NCBI GenBank assembly: GCA_012516125.1
Contig: JAAYXB010000033.1
Location: 1 to 64,000 of the forward strand
Reading direction: 5' to 3'
DNA length: 64,000 nt
Source: Bacillota bacterium
GTDB taxonomy: Bacteria; Bacillota; SHA-98; UBA4971
Position numbers and translations under genes: made by a program. The notes under the pieces are model-generated. The model worked only from the letters and a program-made list of their open reading frames with translations. It was not told the DNA's origin and searched no databases. Positions 56,635-64,000 of this stretch are shown here, piece after piece; position 1 is the stretch's first letter; the number at the start of each line of letters is the position of its first letter.

Positions 56635-58023
56635 ATGCTGAAAGCGATCGAGGAAGCCAAGCATGTTGCTACTGTCCGAAGGCGCGAACGGCAGAGGGCC
56701 GAGGAGTTCAAGGCCATACTGGATTTCGCGTACGAGGGAATTGTTGCCATAGACCAGTTCGGCCTCGTCAAGGTGTTTAACCCCATTGCCGAGCGGCTCC
56801 TCGGGGTGAGTGCAGCTAGGGCTATCGGTAGGCCCATCACGGAGGTCCTTCCAGGCGTTGGTCTTGACCTCGTCCGGGCAAGTGGTCGACCGGAACTCGG
56901 CGCAGTGCAGCGCCTAGGCAGTACGCTCATTGTGAGCAACCGTGTTCCCATAACCGTGGGTGGGGAGACCGTCGGCGTTGTCTTCACTTTCCAAGATGTC
57001 TCCCGAATACAGCAAGTGGAGAAGGAGGTGAGGCGCGAACTTTATCTCAAAGGGCACGTGGCGAAACACACGTTTGACGACATCATCACGGTTGACGACA
57101 CTATGCGCGAGGTCATCGCACGGGCACGAAGGTTTGCCTCAACTGACTCGACCGTGCTTATTTTCGGCGAGACAGGGACAGGCAAAGAGCTTTTTGCACA
57201 GAGCATCCACAATGCGAGCCGCCGTCGCAACGGACCTTTTGTGGCAGTCAACTGTGCTGCTCTCCCTGAGAGCCTGCTGGAGAGCGAGCTGTTTGGCTAC
57301 GAAGAAGGTGCGTTCACGGGTTCGCGAAAAGGTGGCAAGCCAGGTCTATTCGAGCTTGCTCACGGCGGGACCATATTCCTCGACGAGATCGGCGACATGT
57401 CCATGCAAATCCAGGCTCGCCTTCTCCGAGTGCTTGAACAACGGGAAGTTATGAGGCTGGGTGGCGACAAGGTTCTTCCCGTAGATGTGCGCGTGATTGC
57501 TGCAACCCATAGAGATCTCAAGCGAGCGGTCAGTGATGGGACGTTTCGAGCAGATCTATTCTATCGGCTGAACATACTCACCATTGCCCTTCCGCCCCTG
57601 CGGGAAAGGACCTGTGATATTCCGGCACTCGCTGAGCGCTTCATTGCAGCGTCGTGCCGCAGTCTCGGTATACCGCAAAAGACACTCAGCTCCGGGGCGA
57701 TCACGGCCCTCGTGAGCCACACGTGGCCGGGAAACGTGCGCGAGCTGCGGAACGTGTGCGAGCGGTTGGCAGTCGGTGTGGAGTCTTGCGAAATCGATGA
57801 GGAGACCGTGTGGAAACTACTGGGGCGCGACGATCGCGCTACCGAAAGCACACAGCCTGAGGGGACCGTTACGGTTTCAATCAAAGGGGGTCTTCGCCAG
57901 ATTGAAGACGAGATCATGCGACAGGTGCTCAGAAAGGTAGGTGGCGACAGAACAGAGGCTGCGCGGTTGCTGGGTATCAACCGCAGCACACTCTGGAGGA
58001 GGCTTGGGGCAGGTACCAGTTGA
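56635..58023 (+). pseudogene. 3' part of interrupted sigma-54 activator: PAS - AAA+ - Fis domains
   Basis: '[22 protein letters not shown]', '[40 protein letters not shown]', Fis HTH 'GDRTEAARLLGINRSTLWRRL'; continues the frame of 44151-44675. Confidence 0.9.
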
Positions 58024-58146
58024 CAGTATGCTCTTTGTGCCTGATAGTATGCCCCTCAGAGGACGGGAGACTCGGGATAAGGCAGGCGGGTCTTGCTAGC
58101 ACGCGATCTAGGCACGCGATGAAGTCCGGACCTGCACGGCACTGAC

Positions 58147-58173
58147 GTTGCATAATGGGTTGCATTATGCAAC
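58147..58173. promoter_or_regulatory. candidate activator binding site (UAS1)
   Basis: GTTGCATAATG-GGTTG-CATTATGCAAC inverted repeat, containing GTTGCATTATGCAAC (58159-58173). Confidence 0.65.
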
Positions 58174-58224
58174 ACACCCCCATCGCACACCAATGCCATT
58201 CGGCGACAACATGTCCGGATCCAA

Positions 58225-58239
58225 GTTGCACTGCGCAAC
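58225..58239. promoter_or_regulatory. candidate activator binding site (UAS2)
   Basis: GTTGCACTGCGCAAC, same GTTGC-N5-GCAAC pattern as UAS1. Confidence 0.6.
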
Positions 58240-58381
58240 ATCGGCCTGCGCGGTGAGCCGCCGCGGGCCTGTTTTGTCTTTGGATCCAGTTGCTCCAGAC
58301 GCCGCTCAGGACTGCGTTGTGGCGGCCGTCAACTGCTGCCTTCGCTTCCGAGAGCTGTTCGGCAGTCGCAGACTCCCGTAC

Positions 58382-58398
58382 TGGTACCGGAATTGCAT
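58382..58398 (+). promoter_or_regulatory. sigma-54 promoter (-24/-12)
   Basis: TGGTACCGGAATTGCAT, GG and GC 10 nt apart, matching TGGYAC-N5-TTGCW. Confidence 0.75.
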
Positions 58399-58550
58399 AG
58401 TAGCACTGATGACGACGGCGGGCTTGCTGACGGCGGCGGGCTCCGGCTGGCAAGGCGGCATTCTCCGGACGTGCTTGACGCCCGCGCGAGCGACACGGCC
58501 GAGCCGTGGGGGAGAGGCAGGTGACTCGTTGGGACTGAGGCGCGCACGCA

Positions 58551-60020
58551 TTGCTCGCTTTCCCCGTGCGAATGCCTAGTACGCTTGTCCCGACCTGGGC
58601 ATTGAGGGCAGCAACGAGACTTGGTGTTATTGCGGACGACCTGACGGGAGCGAACGACACAGGCGTACAGTTTGCGAAATACGGACTGTGCGCGATGGTA
58701 GTTCTCGATATCAACTCGATAGATGCACTGGCGAATCAAGCCGATGTGGTTGTCGTCGACACTGATAGCAGGTGGAGCGATCCCCAGACTGCTTACAACA
58801 AAGTGAGAGCAGCGGCCGAGGTGCTCAAGAAGGCCGGCATTTCAACGATTTACAAGAAGATCGATTCGACTCTCCGTGGTAATGTGGGCGCTGAGATCGA
58901 CGCAGTCATGGACGTCCTTCAAGCCGCAGTAGCTTTCGTAGTGCCGGCCTTCCCTGCCACTGGTAGGGTAACTATAGACGGCAAACAGCTGCTGAGGAAC
59001 GTACCTCTCCACAAAACGGAAGTTGCATCAGATCTTCTATCGCCTGTCGTAGAATCCCACGTGCCGACTTTGCTTTCCAGGCAAACCAGGAGAAAGGTCG
59101 GACACGTGTCTTTGGAAGTGGTAAGAGCTGGCGCTAACGCGCTGCAGAACGCATTCCAGGACAGGGTCCGCGCTGGCGACCAAATCATCGTAGTCGATGC
59201 GTCTGAGCCGGCAGACCTGCGGATTATCGCGACGACTATTGCTTCCCTTGATGTTATGGCAATCACGGTTGGATCCGCTGGGCTTGCCGCGGAGATTCCA
59301 GGGGCACTCGAAATGGTGCCGAGGAACGAAAAACGGGAGACCACGAGGGGGCGCTGTGGGGCCTTAATCATGGGTGGCTCGGTGAGCCCAACTGCCAGGG
59401 AGCAGTTGGAGTATGCGGTTGCTTGTCTGGAATTGCCCGCTATTACCATCAGTGCAGACGACATCCTGTCAGGGCTCGACACAGAGGAGTGTAAAACGCT
59501 TGAGATAGTGCGAAAGGCCTGTTCAGTATTGTCAAAAGGGCAAGACCTGGTGCTATTCCTCAAGCCGAGGGAGGGCCTCAAGAGCCCTCGCCTCTCTCCA
59601 GATGCACCGGCTCGAACCGGTGCTGGGACGACCGCACCTTCGGGCGAAGCTGCTCTGACTACCGAGACGGAAGGCCATGACACGTATGACGGACGGAGGT
59701 GTCAAACAATCCTGCCGTCTCGTCACGTCGAGGATAGCCGCAGGATCACAGGGTACCTGGGAATGCTGGCCAGCAAGATCCTGCGCGTTTGCAATGTAGC
59801 CGGGCTCGTTCTCACTGGCGGCGACACAGCGGTTGCAGTGTGCAAGGCTCTTGGGGCGAGCGGGGTTGCGCTGCGCGACGAGATTGTCCCTGGCGTGCCC
59901 TCGGGACGGCTGATAGGCGGGCCTTATGCTGGGTTGATGATGGTGACGAAGGCTGGTAGCTTCGGTGATAGAGACGTGATCGTCAGGGCCATACGCTATA
60001 TACACCACGACACAGAGTAG
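58551..60020 (+). CDS. four-carbon acid sugar kinase family (DUF1537)
   Basis: 'LGVIADDLTGANDTGVQFAKYG', 'YKKIDSTLRGNVGAEIDAVMD', 'LVLTGGDTAVAVCKALGASGVAL'. Confidence 0.9.
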   Translation: MLAFPVRMPSTLVPTWALRAATRLGVIADDLTGANDTGVQFAKYGLCAMVVLDINSIDALANQADVVVVDTDSRWSDPQTAYNKVRAAAEVLKKAGISTIYKKIDSTLRGNVGAEIDAVMDVLQAAVAFVVPAFPATGRVTIDGKQLLRNVPLHKTEVASDLLSPVVESHVPTLLSRQTRRKVGHVSLEVVRAGANALQNAFQDRVRAGDQIIVVDASEPADLRIIATTIASLDVMAITVGSAGLAAEIPGALEMVPRNEKRETTRGRCGALIMGGSVSPTAREQLEYAVACLELPAITISADDILSGLDTEECKTLEIVRKACSVLSKGQDLVLFLKPREGLKSPRLSPDAPARTGAGTTAPSGEAALTTETEGHDTYDGRRCQTILPSRHVEDSRRITGYLGMLASKILRVCNVAGLVLTGGDTAVAVCKALGASGVALRDEIVPGVPSGRLIGGPYAGLMMVTKAGSFGDRDVIVRAIRYIHHDTE

Positions 60021-60163
60021 CCGTGCGGGAGGTTTCCGGGTTCTTCGGCCAGTTGCCTCGGGTGGGAGCGGGCCGAGACCGGGCCGAATTGCGGAAAGCC
60101 GCCGAGCGCTCGGTGCCCGATCCGGGGGACGGCCGGGAAGACCATTGGGCATAGTAGTGATTC

Positions 60164-61294
60164 GTGCCAACGATAACTCTCAGGGGGGTCGCGGAGTTGG
60201 TACAGGACGGCAAAGCGTGTCGCAGGCGTGGAGGTACGTCCAACGACCAGGATTCGTACGTGAACGACGGGCTTCCAGTAATTGCTGTCACAATGGGCGA
60301 TCCTGCTGGAATCGGAGCAGAAATCGCGGTGAAGGCTCTGGCTGACCCGGCGGTGCGGGACGTGTGCCGGCCGGTCATTGTGGGCGATGCGAAGGTCGTG
60401 GCAGATGCCATCAGGTTCACGGGCAGCTCCGCCCGAGTGAGGAGCCTTTCTGACATCTCACAGGCTCTGTACAAAGACGGCGTGGCCAATGTCCTGGATC
60501 TCGACAACGTAGACTTTAGCAGACTTGTCTACGGCCGGGTTAGTCCTGACGCCGGGCGAGCGGCTTTCGAGTACATCAAGACAGCGATAGAGCTCGCCCT
60601 GGCGCGAAAGGTTAAGGCAGTAGTTACAGGGCCGATACACAAAGAGGCTCTCAACCTTGCAGGGTATCACTACTCCGGACATACCGAGATCTTTGCGGAT
60701 CTCACGGGCACGAAAGACTACGCGATGATGCTGGTCGACCAGGGTATGCGAGTCGTACACGTCACGACGCACGTGTCGCTCCGGAGAGCTTGCGACCTTG
60801 TGAAAAAGGAGCGGGTGCTCGTCGTCATCAAACTTGCCGACGAGGCTGCCAGGACCTTGGGCATATCGTTGCCTCGAATCGGAGTGGCCGGGCTGAACCC
60901 CCATGCAGGCGAAGACGGCCTATTTGGGACGGAAGAGTTGGAGGAGATTGGCCCGGCGATCCAGGAAGCACGAGCGCTCGGGATCAACGCTGAAGGGCCG
61001 ATCCCGCCGGACACGCTTTTTGCGAAGACCCGTGGCGGCCAGTACGACGTGGCAGTAGCCATGTACCATGACCAGGGGCATATTCCACTCAAGACTGTGA
61101 GCTTCAGGCTGGATAGCGCCAGCGGGCGCTGGACCGCCGTGAGCGGCGTCAATGTCACGCTCGGGCTTCCTATCATAAGGACTTCAGTTGACCACGGCAC
61201 TGCGTTCGGGAAAGCGGGCAAAGGCACAGCGAATCCCGAGAGCATGGTTCAGGCTATCAGTCTTGCAGCACAGTTTGCGGCTGGGCGGAGCTAA
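60164..61294 (+). CDS. PdxA family 4-phospho-hydroxy acid dehydrogenase (PdxA2-like)
   Basis: 'VIAVTMGDPAGIGAEIAVKAL', 'GHTEIFADLTGTKDYAMMLV', 'VAGLNPHAGEDGLFGTEELEEI', 'YHDQGHIPLKTVSF'. Confidence 0.92.
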   Translation: MPTITLRGVAELVQDGKACRRRGGTSNDQDSYVNDGLPVIAVTMGDPAGIGAEIAVKALADPAVRDVCRPVIVGDAKVVADAIRFTGSSARVRSLSDISQALYKDGVANVLDLDNVDFSRLVYGRVSPDAGRAAFEYIKTAIELALARKVKAVVTGPIHKEALNLAGYHYSGHTEIFADLTGTKDYAMMLVDQGMRVVHVTTHVSLRRACDLVKKERVLVVIKLADEAARTLGISLPRIGVAGLNPHAGEDGLFGTEELEEIGPAIQEARALGINAEGPIPPDTLFAKTRGGQYDVAVAMYHDQGHIPLKTVSFRLDSASGRWTAVSGVNVTLGLPIIRTSVDHGTAFGKAGKGTANPESMVQAISLAAQFAAGRS

Positions 61295-61332
61295 ACCAGC
61301 GAACCCAGAGATTTGCCGAGGAGGATGCAAAG

Positions 61333-62376
61333 TTGGATACGATGCAGGCGTTGGTGAAAGCGAGACCGGAACCTGGTGCCGAACTGTCGACGGAGGCCAT
61401 CCCGCAGTTGAAGCCGTTTGATGTTTTGGTTAGGGTTAAGGCAGCTGCCATTTGCGGGACCGACGTCCATATCTACGACTGGACTCCTTACGCTCAGGCC
61501 AGGGTGAGACCTCCTATGGTGTTCGGCCACGAGTTTTGCGGGGAGGTTGTGGCTACGGGTCCCAACGTTACGCGTGTGGCTACCGGCGATCTCATCGCCG
61601 GCGAGACGCATGTGCCGTGCGGACACTGCTTTTTGTGCAATACGGGTCTCGAACACATATGCAAGGACATGAAGATCCTCGGAGTGCATATCCCCGGAGT
61701 TTTCTCGGAGTATGCGGTCATTCCCGAGTCCGTAGCATGGAAGCTTCCTGCCGATACCCCGCCATTAGTGGGCGCAATCTTGGAGCCGGTTGGAGTTGGA
61801 GTTCATGCGGCGTACGCAGCTGACGTCCGAGGAGCAACTGTGCTCGTAACAGGATGTGGTCCGATCGGGCTTACGACCGTTGGTGTCGTCAAGTCGCTGG
61901 GCGCGAGACTTGTCATTGCAAGCGATGTGAGCGAAAAACGCGCTGAGCTTGCGAGGGAATTTGGAGCGGACATCGCGGTAAGCCCTCTCCGTGAGGACCT
62001 TGTCGAACTAGCACGTAGCGCCACCAGTGGGCTAGGCGTAGACGTGGCCATCGAAGCGTCCGGTGCCGCGAGCGCCGTGGGACAGGCTCTTGCAAGTACT
62101 CGGCGGGCGGGACAGGTGGTCCTCTTCGGTCTCATGGGGGGGCCGGTCGCGCTCGACCTGGTGGAAGATGTCATCTACAAGGAACTGAACATCAAGGGCA
62201 TCACGGGACGCGAAATGTGGCGGACCTGGTACCAGGTAATGGAGATCGTCCGCTCAGGCGCTATAGATGTCAAGAAGCTTGTGACCCACGAGTTTCCCAT
62301 GAGTGAGTTCGAAGAGGCTATCAGGGTCGCGAAATCGGGCGGTGCCGGGAAAGTCGTTCTCTACCCCGGGCAGTGA
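61333..62376 (+). CDS. zinc-dependent alcohol/polyol dehydrogenase (MDR family)
   Basis: 'AICGTDVHIYDW', 'GHEFCGEVVATGPNV', structural Zn 'CGHCFLCNTGLEHIC'. Confidence 0.92.
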   Translation: MDTMQALVKARPEPGAELSTEAIPQLKPFDVLVRVKAAAICGTDVHIYDWTPYAQARVRPPMVFGHEFCGEVVATGPNVTRVATGDLIAGETHVPCGHCFLCNTGLEHICKDMKILGVHIPGVFSEYAVIPESVAWKLPADTPPLVGAILEPVGVGVHAAYAADVRGATVLVTGCGPIGLTTVGVVKSLGARLVIASDVSEKRAELAREFGADIAVSPLREDLVELARSATSGLGVDVAIEASGAASAVGQALASTRRAGQVVLFGLMGGPVALDLVEDVIYKELNIKGITGREMWRTWYQVMEIVRSGAIDVKKLVTHEFPMSEFEEAIRVAKSGGAGKVVLYPGQ

Positions 62377-62462
62377 GCAATTGTCGCAGCTTCCACCAGG
62401 CTGCGCCGGGGCGCTCATGCCGCTGTGCGTGCCGCGTGCTGTCGGAAAGGAGGTCTTGTCCT

Positions 62463-63482
62463 GTGGAGAAACTGATCATCACCGTTGCTCTCGGGGGCGC
62501 CGAAGTCGCGCGGAGGTTCAATCCAAACGTGCCCACGACTGCGGAACAGCTTGCCCAGGCGGCTTACGATGCGTACTGCGCTGGTGCCTCCATAGTCCAC
62601 CTGCACGTCTATGATGATGCTGGCCAGCCGACTGAGGACCTGGGGCTCTTCCAGAAGGCTGTAGACCTGATTCACGAGAAGTGTCCGCTCATCATCGAGG
62701 GGTCCACTGGTGGTGGCAGGGCCGACTTTTCTCCGGAGCAGCGGAGCCGATCCATTGAGGCGTGCGGAGTTGAGCTTGGAACGCTCAACATGGGTTCCGT
62801 GAACTTCTTCGGCAGGCCATTCATCAACGCGCCTCAAGATTTGGAGTTCTGGGCCAAGAAGATGAAAAGGCTCGGTGTCAAGCCGACGCTCATGATATTC
62901 GAGGTCGGAATGGTAAGAACAGCGGAGCGGATGGTGGAAGCCGGCTTGCTGGATCCTCCGCTCTACTTCGACCTGGTCATGAACGCGGAAGGTGCCATTC
63001 CTGGCACGGCCAAGAACCTTCTGCACCTCGTGGAGTGCCTCCCGTCCGGATCACAATGGTCCGTCAACGCGTTTACCCCGGAAAGCCAGCTCTGCATGAC
63101 CACCATGGCCATTCTCATGGGTGGACACGTCAGGGTGGGTTTCGAGGACAACATGTATTACACGCCCGGCGTGCTGGCTTCCAACAACACTGTGTTTGTT
63201 GAACGGGTGACCAGGCTTGCCAAGGAGATAGGCCGCGATATTGCTAGCCCTGAGGAGGCCCGGGAGATTCTCCGGATTCCGCCTAGGGTGCAGTACAACG
63301 AAACGGAGGGTGATACTAGTGCCAGTTGTCAGAGCATGGGAGGAAAAGGGAACACACGTGCCGGAGCCGTACGAGCGCATCATTCGGATCCTTCTTGCAC
63401 CGGACCGGAATGGCGTGCGGGAGTTGACGTTCTGCAACGCGTTGATCTACCCACACAGCCAGACCGACTTGCACACCCATGA
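62463..63482 (+). CDS. BKACE (DUF849) beta-keto acid cleavage enzyme
   Basis: 'GASIVHLHVYDDAGQPTEDLGLFQKAV', 'GSVNFFGRPFINAPQDLEFWAKKM', 'LMGGHVRVGFEDNMYYTPG'; last ~60 aa look non-homologous. Confidence 0.88.
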   Translation: MEKLIITVALGGAEVARRFNPNVPTTAEQLAQAAYDAYCAGASIVHLHVYDDAGQPTEDLGLFQKAVDLIHEKCPLIIEGSTGGGRADFSPEQRSRSIEACGVELGTLNMGSVNFFGRPFINAPQDLEFWAKKMKRLGVKPTLMIFEVGMVRTAERMVEAGLLDPPLYFDLVMNAEGAIPGTAKNLLHLVECLPSGSQWSVNAFTPESQLCMTTMAILMGGHVRVGFEDNMYYTPGVLASNNTVFVERVTRLAKEIGRDIASPEEAREILRIPPRVQYNETEGDTSASCQSMGGKGNTRAGAVRAHHSDPSCTGPEWRAGVDVLQRVDLPTQPDRLAHP

Positions 63483-63714
63483 CCGACCTGAGTTGATATA
63501 CGTTGTATCTGGAAGAGGAGAGGCCGTCATGGGTGAGGATGTAGTGACGATTGAACCGGATGTCGTTCTTTGGGCTTCTGCCGGGGAAAGGCATCAGGTA
63601 AGGAATACGGGGGATGACATGCTCAAACTGGCCACCGTCTTTGTGCCGGCCTATACTGCTGAAGAGTTGATGAAGGGTATTCTAGCTGCCGCCGAGAGAG
63701 ACAGAAAGGCATGA
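63319..63714 (+). CDS. cupin-domain protein
   Basis: 'PHSQTDLHTHDRPELIYVVSGRGEAVMGEDVVTIEPDVVLWASAGERHQVRNTG'. Confidence 0.85.
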   Translation: MPVVRAWEEKGTHVPEPYERIIRILLAPDRNGVRELTFCNALIYPHSQTDLHTHDRPELIYVVSGRGEAVMGEDVVTIEPDVVLWASAGERHQVRNTGDDMLKLATVFVPAYTAEELMKGILAAAERDRKA

Positions 63715-63964
63715 TGCACGAGACGTACTCCAATTCGAGGAAGAGGGTGATAATGGGGCGGGAGAACAGTGCCAACACGAGAGTGAACCTGCGGTTCTTC
63801 CGTAGACAGCTATGACCTGAATTGGCCCAAGCCGGGGAGAGCGGACGTGCGCTTGCAGGCGCGTGCCGTGGCTGCCGTGGACTGTTTGGAGTCGGACATT
63901 GGGCGCTTGTGAAGCTGGTGTCATAGACATTCTCAATGTACGAAGAGGGAGGGGACAGTGAGCC

Positions 63965-64000
63965 ATGAAGAGGAGAAATGCATACAGGTTGCCGTTTCTC
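63965..64000 (+). CDS. start of a further ORF, cut by the window end
   Basis: ATG AAG AGG AGA AAT GCA ... open to the window edge. Confidence 0.3.
   Translation, partial: MKRRNAYRLPFL

Larger units (their letters stand above)
44678..56636. mobile_element. Integrative element B (large serine recombinase), about 11.96 kb
   Basis: Splits a PrpR_N-PAS-sigma54-Fis gene; removal of 44678-56636 restores one ORF in frame; recombinase at one end; visibly lower GC inside. Confidence 0.88.

Noticed and set aside
58138-58151. Second sigma-54-like sequence GGCAC-TGACG-TTGC
   Set aside because: Correct GG/GC spacing but overlaps the UAS palindrome and lies about 400 nt from the first gene; the site at 58382 is better placed.
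57977-58714. 245-aa minus-strand ORF across the regulatory region
   Set aside because: Overlaps the activator end, UAS and promoter; no recognised domain.

Overview
GC-rich chromosomal window, probably from a spore-forming Bacillota (CotF-like coat genes, electron-bifurcating [FeFe]-hydrogenase, 2-oxoacid:ferredoxin oxidoreductase). It carries two site-specific integrative elements. Element A (about 1503-10285) sits in tRNA-Leu(CAG) with a tyrosine integrase, Rep/primase-like genes and an AT-rich iteron cluster. Element B (about 44678-56636) has a large serine recombinase and splits a PrpR_N-PAS-sigma54 activator gene exactly in frame. That activator lies directly upstream of a probable sigma-54-controlled sugar-acid catabolic operon (DUF1537 kinase, PdxA-like, Zn-dehydrogenase, BKACE, cupin). 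The most unusual structure is a non-coding array at 42569-43302 between korA and tRNA-Leu(UAA): 21 copies of a 17-bp unit TGGTC-N7-GACCA. Start-to-start steps are 32,32,41 / 32,32,41 / 32,32,52 and the pattern repeats, giving triads (105/105/116 bp) nested in 326-bp superunits; every step is close to an integral number of helical turns. Other points are a sensory-type hydrogenase overlapping a PP2C phosphatase gene, an RND/LolA-like/beta-barrel cluster suggesting a diderm envelope, and a dispersed family of structured GGTTGCCGGTG repeats. Everything here is manual reading of the sequence and supplied ORFs; no database search was run.
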